DNA of 64,000 nucleotides from an uncultured Oscillospiraceae bacterium (GTDB lineage Bacteria > Bacillota > Clostridia > Oscillospirales > Ruminococcaceae): positions 102,813 through 166,812 of the forward strand of contig UQMF01000004.1 of the NCBI GenBank assembly GCA_900542145.1, given 5' to 3'. Position 1 is the stretch's first letter; each line of letters begins with the position of its first letter. Below the pieces are notes generated by a model. The model saw nothing but the letters and a program-made list of their open reading frames with translations, did not search any database and was not told where the DNA came from. A program made the translations under genes and the position numbers. This document shows positions 41,707 to 49,276 of this stretch, piece after piece.

Positions 41707-42585
41707 TCACCTCTCGGTTATCTTTCCGTACATCTCGGGGCGTCTGTCGCGGAATACTCCCCAGCTGAGCCGCATGTCGCGCAGTTCATCCAGGTCGAAG
41801 CTGTGGGTGAGCACCGCGTCGGAAGTGCGGTCGGCGCACTCCACCAGCGCGCCGGTATTATCGGCGATGAAGCTGCTGCCGTAGAATGTCAGCGCCGAGG
41901 ACTGATTCTGGTTCTCGCTGTCCGGTGTGACGGTTTCGGTGCCGGTGCGGTTCGCGGCGATCACCGGAACGAGGTTTGCCGCCGCATGTCCCTGCATGCA
42001 GCGCTGCCAGTGGGGCATGCTGTCACATTCCAGAACAGGCTCGGAGCCTATCGCGGTGGGGTAGAGAAGTACTTCGGCACCCATCAGCGCCATGCAGCGC
42101 GCCGCTTCCGGGAACCACTGATCCCAGCAGATACCTACGCCGATCTTTCCGAACCTGGTGTCCCAGACCTTGAATCCGGTGCCGCCGGGGGTGAAGTAGA
42201 ACTTCTCCTGGTAGAAGTGATCGTCCGGGATATGGGTCTTGCGGTAGACTCCCAGCACGGAACCGTCCGCGTCGATCATGGCAATGCTGTTGTAGAGCAC
42301 GTTACCGTCCTGCTCGTAGAAGCTTATCGGCATTGCGACATTAAGCTCCGCCGCGACTCTGCGGAAGTGCTGCACCGCCGGATTCTCCTCCACGGGCATG
42401 GCAAGCCTGTAGCTGTCGTAGCGGCGTTCCTGGCAGAAATACCAGTTCTCGAAAAGCTCCGGCAGGAGTATCACGTTCGCGCCCTTTGCGGCGGCTTCCC
42501 GGACAAGCTCCTCTGCCTTCCTGATGGATTTTTCCGGCGTGTCCGGAACGGACATCTGTATTGCTGAAACTGTGATTTTACGCAT
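41707..42585 (-). CDS. aguB: N-carbamoylputrescine amidase
   Basis: The 292-residue nitrilase-superfamily enzyme hydrolyses N-carbamoylputrescine to putrescine, CO2 and ammonia. The catalytic triad is visible as Glu in LLPELFENWYF, Lys in YRKTHIPDDHFYQEKFYF and Cys in GVGICWDQWFPEAARCMAL. It is first in the agmatine operon. The start follows AAAGGAG. A consensus promoter with an overlapping palindrome lies about 80 bases upstream. Confidence 0.96.
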   Translation of the reverse strand: MRKITVSAIQMSVPDTPEKSIRKAEELVREAAAKGANVILLPELFENWYFCQERRYDSYRLAMPVEENPAVQHFRRVAAELNVAMPISFYEQDGNVLYNSIAMIDADGSVLGVYRKTHIPDDHFYQEKFYFTPGGTGFKVWDTRFGKIGVGICWDQWFPEAARCMALMGAEVLLYPTAIGSEPVLECDSMPHWQRCMQGHAAANLVPVIAANRTGTETVTPDSENQNQSSALTFYGSSFIADNTGALVECADRTSDAVLTHSFDLDELRDMRLSWGVFRDRRPEMYGKITER

Positions 42586-42645
42586 AATGACTCCTTTTTA
42601 CAGCGCGAAAACAGCGCCGTATAGTACGACGCTGTCCGTGAATAT

Positions 42646-42690
42646 TAAGCGCCCTGCGCTTATTATAGCATAGTAACTAATTCCTGTCAA
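42646..42690 (-). promoter_or_regulatory. Promoter and palindrome for the agmatine operon
   Basis: Minus-strand TTGACA (42690-42685), 17 bases, TATAAT (42667-42662) with extended TG: a full consensus promoter starting just after the stop codon of the previous gene. TAAGCGC-AGG-GCGCTTA (42662-42646) begins inside the -10 box and covers the transcription start, a good place for a repressor. It could also be a weak terminator for the gene at 42692. Confidence 0.8.
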
Positions 42691-42691
42691 G

Positions 42692-44128
42692 TCAGCCGAA
42701 ATAAACCACGTTTTCACGCTGGGGAGTGTACAGCCTGTCGGCGATGTAGGATGTCAGGTCGCTTCCGCTCTTGGTGAATTCCAGTGAATAGTCGCTGGAG
42801 AGGTCGCCGGTGGTGTCGAAGTTCGCGGAGCAGTCCGCCTTATAGCCGCTGGTGATTTTGTTCTGGAGGGAGGTGAAATCCCGGGCGGAAACATCGGCGT
42901 AGGCACCGTTGACAAGGGAACCGGTGTAGGTTATCTCCTCGCCGTGCTTGTGGCTCTCGAAGCTGCCGAGCAGGCTGAGCTCCTTCTTGCCGATCTGGTA
43001 GTAGTCGTCGATTATCGCAAGGCTGGTGGCGCCGTTGGTGCCGGATATGAAGGACTGCGTGCTGGTGCTGTGAAGAATGTAGTCCGAACCGTTCTTCAGT
43101 ACAGTCAGCTCAAGACCGCAGCTGCCGGAGCCGATCTCGGTCACCTTTCCACCGGCAAGGCGGTAGAATACTGCCTGGTTGGACTGGTAGGAGGGATAGA
43201 TCATCGCAGCCAGCCAGCTTCCGTCGCTCATTTCATAGGTGAACACGGAAACTTCCGGTCTAACCATGCCGGACTGCTCCGCGCTGATGGTCTTCCACTT
43301 CTTCAGGAATGCCGCCGTCAGCTTTTCGCTGTAGTTGGTGACGGGGTCCTTGAGGTCGGCGGTGACGAATATCTTGGTCAGCGGAGCCTCGCCTATGCAG
43401 GTTATCTTTCCGTCCATGAACGAGAACTCGATACTGCTTCCGTTGTCGAACAGTATCTGGGTGTGCTCGCTGGGGCTGCCGGCAGGGAATTCGTCCCGGG
43501 TGTAGTAGTCAACGTCCACCATGGTGAGGGCGATCGCCGCAGATATCTTCTCGGAATTTATCACAACATCGCCGGCGTCCCGGGTGGTGTTTATTCCGGA
43601 AACCGCCTTCGGCAGGAGCTTTGCCTTCAGCGCGGAGGAGCACTTGGTCACCCTGCTGCTGCCCAGGCAGGCTACGTCTGCGCTGCTGTCTATGGTTATC
43701 CTGTTGGTGGCGGATTTGAAGGTGCCGTCGGCGGAGGTGTAGAGCACGCCGCCGTTAAGTACGTCCAGCGCCGCCCTGGAGCCTACGGAGATGGTTCCGT
43801 CGTTGACCACCGTGCCGGATATCTGCATGGTGCCGCCGGATACGGAGAGTATTCCACCCTGCTGGATATAGAGTGTTCCCTGTATCTTGCAGCCGTTCTT
43901 CAGCACCAGTTTCTTTCCGGCAGGGACGATGAACGCCTCCCCGGAGCTTACTTTCAGGGTATTCTTGACGGTGCGGCTGGTGAGCAGCTCCGCAGTGCTT
44001 GCATAGCTGGAGCTTGCGTATTCTGCGGTCTTTCCGAGTCGTTTCATTGATATGTCAGCCGCAGAAGCGGATACGGTCACGATCATTGCGGCTGCGAGTG
44101 CAGCGGCTAAAGCAGCGGTTTTTTTCAT
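42692..44128 (-). CDS. Secreted protein of unknown function
   Basis: A 478-residue exported protein. Signal peptide MKKTAALAAALAAAMIVTVSA ends near SASA. Residues 60-140 have short beta-helix-like repeats (LVLKNGCKIQGTLYIQQGGILSVSGGTMQISG) as in right-handed parallel beta-helices. The rest is beta-rich with no enzyme motif that I recognise. No lipobox, LPXTG or choline-binding repeats. The start follows GTGAGGG; an upstream frame extension through 44230 has no signal. The next gene downstream is aguB, which has its own promoter. Confidence 0.7.
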   Translation of the reverse strand: MKKTAALAAALAAAMIVTVSASAADISMKRLGKTAEYASSSYASTAELLTSRTVKNTLKVSSGEAFIVPAGKKLVLKNGCKIQGTLYIQQGGILSVSGGTMQISGTVVNDGTISVGSRAALDVLNGGVLYTSADGTFKSATNRITIDSSADVACLGSSRVTKCSSALKAKLLPKAVSGINTTRDAGDVVINSEKISAAIALTMVDVDYYTRDEFPAGSPSEHTQILFDNGSSIEFSFMDGKITCIGEAPLTKIFVTADLKDPVTNYSEKLTAAFLKKWKTISAEQSGMVRPEVSVFTYEMSDGSWLAAMIYPSYQSNQAVFYRLAGGKVTEIGSGSCGLELTVLKNGSDYILHSTSTQSFISGTNGATSLAIIDDYYQIGKKELSLLGSFESHKHGEEITYTGSLVNGAYADVSARDFTSLQNKITSGYKADCSANFDTTGDLSSDYSLEFTKSGSDLTSYIADRLYTPQRENVVYFG

Positions 44129-44267
44129 AATTATTCCCTCACTTTCCGGGCAGGGATCTGCCTTCTGTAAATAAAACCAGTTACCATGAGTCAAGGTTGC
44201 AGGGAATTTGCGTTTGTTGAACAGTTTCACTCCGCCGTTTCCAGACGGATTTGTGCAAACATAACAA

Positions 44268-44296
44268 ACCGGGCGTGCATGATATGTACGCCCGGT
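44268..44296 (-). terminator. Terminator after the PtsI-like gene
   Basis: ACCGGGCGTACAT and ATGCACGCCCGGT pair (minus strand, one mismatch or G-U pair), followed by TTGTTATG. Confidence 0.75.
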
Positions 44297-44303
44297 AATT
44301 CCA

Positions 44304-45815
44304 TCAGCCGGCGGAGAGATCCGTATTCATCACAGCCGCCCGTATGTCCTCCAGCAGGTAGGAGGGTGCGCAGATCTTGTCGATACCCATGCGGAGGAAT
44401 TCCTCGGTCAGGGAGGTGTCCGCCGCCAGGGAGCCGCAGATACCGATTCTGGCGCCGTTCTTCACCGCATTTCGCGCACAGTATTCTATCAGCCGCAGGA
44501 CTGCGGCGCGCTGTCCCTCGGCGAATTCCTCGGAGAACACGCTGCCCTCGCTGCGTGCCAGAGTCAGCCTTGCCAGGCGGTCGCTGTCGATCATCAGAGT
44601 ATCCGCCATCGGCGCGAGAAGATCGCTTATTATCGCCGCCGCAGGTGTTTCTATCATGAATCCCAGCCGGGAATCCTCGGAGCAGTCCAGCCCCTCTGCC
44701 GTCAGCTCGTTGCGGATCTCGTCGCATGCGCCGAGGATCTTCCGGGCCTCCGTGACGGTGGTTATCATCGGGAACAGAATGCTCGGGCTTCCGTGGGAGC
44801 TTGCGCGCAGCGCCGCCCGTATCTGCACCTGGTACTTCTCGTGGCGGCGCGGATCGTAGGGGCTTATCGCCGCCAGCCTTATCACAGCCTTGCTGTAGTC
44901 CGCAATCTCGGCAATGCCGCGGTAGAATTCGTATTGCTGGTCCTCGTTCTCGATCTCGCGGCAGTCCAGCACGGCGACGCCGTCCGCGTATTCCGGTATC
45001 TGGGTCGTATCGCAGGCGAGCAGGGTGACGCGCTTCCCATCGAGGGTGCGTGTTTCCTGACCGGCGGCGGTAGAAGTCCGCGCGCGGCGCTTGGCGTCCA
45101 GCCTGGATCTCGCGTCCGGGTCCGGGCTGAGTATCACCTGCCCGGCGAATCCGTCCACGATAACCTCGTCGCCGTCCTTCGCCCGGGTGAGCAGGTCGCT
45201 TCCGGTGCCGATAACCGCCGGGATATCCATGCTGTGGGCGAGTATAGCGGTGTGTGAGATTGGCGAACCGAACGCCGTCACGAATGCGGCGATATTCCGC
45301 TGTTCCAGCAGCGCTGCTTCAGTCGGGGTGATATCGTCGGCGCATACCACCGCGTTTTCAGGTATATCGCCAAAATCTCTTGGAACCCCTGAGAGATTGG
45401 ATATGAGCCGCTGGCACACGTCCCGGATATCTGCAGAACGGGCGCGCATGTACTCATTATCCATGGATTCGAGCATTTTCGCAAAAACCTCGGAGGTCTG
45501 CTCCACGGCGTATTCTGCATTCACATGCCCGTCAGTGATCATTCCGGTAATGGAGTCGCAGTAATCCTCGTCGTCCAGCATCATCATGTGGATATTGAAT
45601 ATCTGCGCGTTCGGTTCGCCGATCTGGTCGATGTACATGTCGTACAGCTCCTGGAGCTGACTGACTGCGGTTTCCTTTGCTTCGTTGAACCGGCGTATTT
45701 CCTCCGCGGTATCCTCGATTGTCCGCTTCTCAGCGTGGAGGGGAGGCTTTTTCAGTACGCACACGCAGCCGGACACTATTGCGCCGTAAACGCTTTTCCC
45801 GTTGAATACTGTCAT
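44304..45815 (-). CDS. Divergent PtsI-like phosphoenolpyruvate-protein phosphotransferase
   Basis: The 503-residue protein resembles enzyme I of the sugar PTS throughout. The phosphohistidine site is kept in GSPISHTAILAHS, as are LFPMI, FMIETPAA and a late ICG cysteine. But the PEP-binding half is eroded: the LxRTEFL arginine block is replaced by DCREIENEDQQYEFY, the GGDK block is missing, and the GTNDL signature reads DSDRL. It is about 60 residues shorter than PtsI. It may still pass phosphate from a different donor or act as a regulator. No ptsH or EII gene adjoins. Start at MTVFNGK follows GGGGCGG. Confidence 0.8.
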   Translation of the reverse strand: MTVFNGKSVYGAIVSGCVCVLKKPPLHAEKRTIEDTAEEIRRFNEAKETAVSQLQELYDMYIDQIGEPNAQIFNIHMMMLDDEDYCDSITGMITDGHVNAEYAVEQTSEVFAKMLESMDNEYMRARSADIRDVCQRLISNLSGVPRDFGDIPENAVVCADDITPTEAALLEQRNIAAFVTAFGSPISHTAILAHSMDIPAVIGTGSDLLTRAKDGDEVIVDGFAGQVILSPDPDARSRLDAKRRARTSTAAGQETRTLDGKRVTLLACDTTQIPEYADGVAVLDCREIENEDQQYEFYRGIAEIADYSKAVIRLAAISPYDPRRHEKYQVQIRAALRASSHGSPSILFPMITTVTEARKILGACDEIRNELTAEGLDCSEDSRLGFMIETPAAAIISDLLAPMADTLMIDSDRLARLTLARSEGSVFSEEFAEGQRAAVLRLIEYCARNAVKNGARIGICGSLAADTSLTEEFLRMGIDKICAPSYLLEDIRAAVMNTDLSAG

Positions 45816-45878
45816 AGAATTTCCGCCCCTTTGCTGATTATTGGACTGGGGATTCCCCCACATTTCCTGTATGGTACT

Positions 45879-45907
45879 ATAATATCATATTTGTGGGAAT
45901 TATTCAA
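45879..45907 (-). promoter_or_regulatory. Promoter for the PtsI-like gene
   Basis: Minus-strand TTGAAT (45907-45902), 17 bases, TATTAT (45884-45879), extended TG. The 327-base gap to purD holds this promoter, the purD promoter and only weak hairpins (e.g. GACC...GGTC near 46000); no purine riboswitch core is seen. Confidence 0.75.
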
Positions 45908-46073
45908 GTAGTTTTTATGATATTCGCCAAAACTCAGCAAAATCGAGAATGATATTAGTGCAATGTGCACAGTTTTTTCACTGTTTACACGAAAAAATCA
46001 GACCATAACCGTTCGGGTGCGGTCAGAAAACGTCAGGCAGAAGCCGAATCCTGGGGTAATTTTGCAAAATATC

Positions 46074-46102
46074 TTGAAATAGAACGACTTTTATGATACA
46101 AT
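46074..46102 (+). promoter_or_regulatory. Promoter for purD
   Basis: TTGAAA (46074-46079), 17 bases, TACAAT (46097-46102), extended TG. Confidence 0.8.
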
Positions 46103-46142
46103 AATAAGGTAGTATATTTTACTCTGAAAGGACGTTAATATT

Positions 46143-47420
46143 ATGAATATTCTGGTAGTAGGCGGCGGCGGACGCGAGCACGCGATAATTGCGGCGCTTG
46201 CAAAATCCCCGAAGGTTGACAAGATCTGGGCGGCGCCCGGAAACGGCGGAATCTCCGCGCTGGCGGAGTGCTTCCCGGTTAAGGCGACCGACCTTGACGG
46301 TATCCTGGAGCTGGCGAAGAAGCTCCAGCCGGATTTCGTGTTCGTTGCTCCGGACGATCCCCTGGTAATGGGAATGGTGGACAAGCTCAACGAAGCCGGA
46401 TTCAAGACCTTCGGACCGCGTGCGAATGCTGCGATACTTGAGGGCAGCAAGGTGTTCTCCAAGGCGCTGATGAAAAAGTACGGCATTCCCACCGCAGGAT
46501 ACGAAACTTTCACCGACGCCGACAGGGCGATAGAATACATAAAGGCGCAGAACAGCTACCCGGCAGTCATCAAGTGTGACGGACTTGCCCTCGGAAAGGG
46601 CGTCATCATCGCCAAGGATTTCGAGGAAGCCAAGGCGGCGGTGAATTCCATGCTGCTTGACGGAAAGTTCGGCAAATCCGGCAGCGAGATCGTTGTGGAG
46701 GAATTCATGACAGGCCCCGAGGTTACAGTCCTTGCGTTCACCGACGGAAAGACCGTGAAGCCGATGATCTCCTCGATGGATCACAAGCGTGCCAACGACA
46801 ACGACGAGGGACTCAACACCGGCGGCATGGGCACCATCGCGCCTAATCCGTGCTATACCGACGCATTCAAGGCGGAGTGCATGGAGAAGATATTCAAGCC
46901 CACCATCGCGGCTATGCAGTCCGAGGGACGTCCGTTCAAGGGCTGCCTGTACTTTGGACTTATGCTGACCCCGAACGGCGCAAAGGTGGTAGAGTACAAC
47001 TGCCGCTTTGGCGACCCGGAGACCCAGGTGGTTCTCCCCCTGCTGGAAACCGACCTCGTTGATATCATGGAGGCAGTATGGGAGGAGAAGCTCGATCAGC
47101 TGGACATCAGGTGGAGCGACAAATCCTGCGCGTGTGTTGTTATCGCAAGCGGTGGATACCCCGAGAAGTACGAAACCGGCAAGGAGATCTCTGGTCTGGA
47201 CGAAAAGGGACAGTCCGGTTTGGCGTATGTTTACCACGCAGGAACCAGGCTGGAGGGCGGAAAGTATTACACCGCCGGCGGCAGAGTGCTCGGCGTGACT
47301 GCGACTGGCGACGACCTCAGACAGGCGCTCGACAAGGCTTACAAGGCGGTTGAGAGCATTACCTTTGAGAAGGCGCATTATCGCAGGGATATCGGTCAGC
47401 GTGCGCTGAAGGCACTGTAA
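46143..47420 (+). CDS. purD: Phosphoribosylamine-glycine ligase
   Basis: The 425-residue ATP-grasp enzyme makes GAR in purine synthesis. MNILVVGGGGREHAI at the start, FVAPDDPLVMGMVD, the ATP-grasp core (YPAVIKCDGLALGKGVIIA, EIVVEEFMTGPEVTVLAF), and VEYNCRFGDPETQVVLP are all diagnostic. Length matches. It is not in a pur operon here; only a small membrane-protein gene follows 12 bases later. AAAGGACG is the likely Shine-Dalgarno. Confidence 0.97.
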   Translation: MNILVVGGGGREHAIIAALAKSPKVDKIWAAPGNGGISALAECFPVKATDLDGILELAKKLQPDFVFVAPDDPLVMGMVDKLNEAGFKTFGPRANAAILEGSKVFSKALMKKYGIPTAGYETFTDADRAIEYIKAQNSYPAVIKCDGLALGKGVIIAKDFEEAKAAVNSMLLDGKFGKSGSEIVVEEFMTGPEVTVLAFTDGKTVKPMISSMDHKRANDNDEGLNTGGMGTIAPNPCYTDAFKAECMEKIFKPTIAAMQSEGRPFKGCLYFGLMLTPNGAKVVEYNCRFGDPETQVVLPLLETDLVDIMEAVWEEKLDQLDIRWSDKSCACVVIASGGYPEKYETGKEISGLDEKGQSGLAYVYHAGTRLEGGKYYTAGGRVLGVTATGDDLRQALDKAYKAVESITFEKAHYRRDIGQRALKAL

Positions 47421-47432
47421 AGGCGGAACGGT

Positions 47433-47846
47433 ATGAAAAGGACGATCAGGATAATTTCCTGGCTCAGCGGAATCATGGCTGTGCTGACGCTGGTGCTTAA
47501 TATAAAGGTGGTTTTCGGCGGAGAGAGCTACTTCTTCCGCTTCGCCATGTTCAATATGGTGAACGAAGGCGGAATCATGGGCTATCTAGGCAACCTGCTG
47601 AGCATGCTGCTCGTGGTCATCGGCTTCGGCTCGATGTTCATTTTCGGGCTGTATGCGCTGAACGGCGGCGGCATGAAGGCGGTCCGCCCGTCGCTGGTTG
47701 CCGGGGCGCTGATGTCGCTGCTGGCAGTGATCTCGCTGTTCTGTAGTATTTCGAGCGGAAAGTTCAACTTCTTCGGCGATATCATAATTCTTGCCATGCC
47801 GGTGGTTTACACGCTGTGCATGTTCAGTGCAAGCGATAAGCTGTAA
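47433..47846 (+). CDS. Small four-helix membrane protein of unknown function
   Basis: A 137-residue hydrophobic protein with about four membrane helices (residues 7-26, 45-68, 80-100, 110-130). It begins MKRTIRIISWLSGIMAVLTL. No transport or enzyme motif is visible and I do not recognise the family. It is probably cotranscribed with purD (12-base gap); a strong terminator follows. Confidence 0.75.
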   Translation: MKRTIRIISWLSGIMAVLTLVLNIKVVFGGESYFFRFAMFNMVNEGGIMGYLGNLLSMLLVVIGFGSMFIFGLYALNGGGMKAVRPSLVAGALMSLLAVISLFCSISSGKFNFFGDIIILAMPVVYTLCMFSASDKL

Positions 47847-47847
47847 A

Positions 47848-47883
47848 AAATGGCTGTCGGAATCAGACTTCCGGCAGCCATTT
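47848..47883. terminator. Bidirectional terminator
   Basis: AAATGGCTGTCGGAA pairs with TTCCGGCAGCCATTT (one G-U pair). It separates the purD transcript from the convergent ComEA-like operon. Confidence 0.85.
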
Positions 47884-47918
47884 GTGTTATTCAGCCGTGG
47901 GGGAATACTCCGCGGCAT

Positions 47919-48578
47919 TTATACTGTTATCTGACCGCGGATATTCGCCAGGGTCTTTTCGCCGATTCCCGGGACGTTCAGCAGTTCGTCAACGGAGCCA
48001 AAATCCCCGTACTGTTCGCGGTATTCCACGATAGCGGCTGCCTTGGTTTCCCCGATACCGTTCAGCGCCGTAAGCTGGGAAGCGGTGGCGGTGTTGATGT
48101 TGATAAGCCCGGAGTTGTAATCCTGCGTGATTTCATGCGTAGTCCCGGCGGAAGCCGCAGTAACGGATGGCGCGCCTACAGTTACCTGGTCGCGTAATCC
48201 CTCGAGAATTTTCTCGCCGATTCCCGGGACGTTCAGCAGTTCGTCAACGGAGCCATAATCCCCGTACTGTTCGCGGTATTCCACGATGGCGGCGGCTTTG
48301 AATTCCCCGATACCGTTCAGCGCCGTAAGCTGGGAAGCGGTGGCGGTGTTGATATTGATCAGCCCGGAGCTGCTGTTCTTTGCAGTCCCGGAAGCCGCAG
48401 ACAAAGAAGCAGTGCTCATGTCCGAGGAGGACAGCGGCGCGGATTCCACATCGTTGATGGAAATGGTGGAAACGGCGCCGTTGGAAGTAAATCTCATGAC
48501 CACGGTAACCACGATCGCGGCGATAAGTCCGAAGCGGATAACGTTCAGGGCGATATCAGAAGCGGATAGTTTTTTCAT
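47919..48578 (-). CDS. ComEA-like protein with two near-identical helix-hairpin-helix domains
   Basis: The 219-residue protein has one N-terminal membrane helix (about 13-29), a Ser/Ala-rich linker, and two ComEA HhH modules at about 72-134 and 157-219. Each starts GLININTATASQLTALNGIG and has YREQYGD and ELLNVPGIGEK; the two copies differ at only a few positions. ComEA binds incoming DNA at the cell surface during competence. It usually has one HhH pair and a SLBB domain; this one has no SLBB and a doubled HhH module, 255 bases apart in the DNA. The start overlaps the upstream gene by 4 bases. Confidence 0.88.
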   Translation of the reverse strand: MKKLSASDIALNVIRFGLIAAIVVTVVMRFTSNGAVSTISINDVESAPLSSSDMSTASLSAASGTAKNSSSGLININTATASQLTALNGIGEFKAAAIVEYREQYGDYGSVDELLNVPGIGEKILEGLRDQVTVGAPSVTAASAGTTHEITQDYNSGLININTATASQLTALNGIGETKAAAIVEYREQYGDFGSVDELLNVPGIGEKTLANIRGQITV

Positions 48579-49276
48579 TGCGGTTCCTTTCCGGTGGATT
48601 CCCTGACGAACACGCCGTATTTAGTCCTGATACGTTCCAGTCTGCGGCCGAGCGGCTTATTGAGCACCAGAAGGAATACCACGTTGGAAACGCAGTATAT
48701 TCCGGTAACAGGCAGTGCGGAGATTATTGCGGCGATCCACAGGCTGCCGGTGAAGCTGCCGTTCATTGAGAGGACGGTCCACACGTCCATCAGCATAGAG
48801 TAGCCTATCCCGGCGGCGATTCCGGCAATACACAGCGGAACGGGTCTGCTGAGTCTGTCACCGAGCAGTCCGGCGGAAGCGCCTATAAGTCCCCAGCACA
48901 ACATCTGGAAAGGCGTCCAGGGACCCTGCCCGAACCAGATGTTTGAAATAACGGCGGAAAGTGCACCGGTCATGAATCCTGCCTGGGGACCGAAATGCCG
49001 GCCAGCGATGATGATTATTGCGGAAACTGGCTTGAAGAAGGGCAGGGGGGCGAAGATGAATCTCCCGGCGGCGGAAAACGCAGTCATTACTGCGACAAGA
49101 ACAAGCTCCCCGGCGGAGGGTGCGCGCTTTTCAAACGACAGGAAGAACGGAACGCAGCACAGCAACGCGGCGGCCGCGGTTGCGAACCAGAAACCCTTTC
49201 CACCGGATATTACTGCGCCAAAAACGGCGGCAGCGGCTACCCCTGCCGCCGCGAGGACGGAGATCGTTTTTTTCAT
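48575..49276 (-). CDS. ECF-type transporter S component
   Basis: The 233-residue membrane protein has about six helices. AVMTAFSAAGRFIFAPLPFFKPVSAIIIIAGRHFGPQAGFMTGALSAVISN fits the S-component pattern (substrate-binding unit of energy-coupling-factor vitamin transporters), in the cobalamin/queuosine-type group. It would need the shared EcfAA'T module, not in the window. Substrate cannot be told. It overlaps the upstream gene (ATGA) and the ComEA-like gene downstream, so the three are coupled. Confidence 0.75.
   Translation of the reverse strand: MKKTISVLAAAGVAAAAVFGAVISGGKGFWFATAAAALLCCVPFFLSFEKRAPSAGELVLVAVMTAFSAAGRFIFAPLPFFKPVSAIIIIAGRHFGPQAGFMTGALSAVISNIWFGQGPWTPFQMLCWGLIGASAGLLGDRLSRPVPLCIAGIAAGIGYSMLMDVWTVLSMNGSFTGSLWIAAIISALPVTGIYCVSNVVFLLVLNKPLGRRLERIRTKYGVFVRESTGKEPQ

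Noticed and set aside
45908..46073. Purine riboswitch upstream of purD
   Set aside because: No purine-aptamer core or paired loops; only short weak stems upstream of the promoter rather than in the leader.
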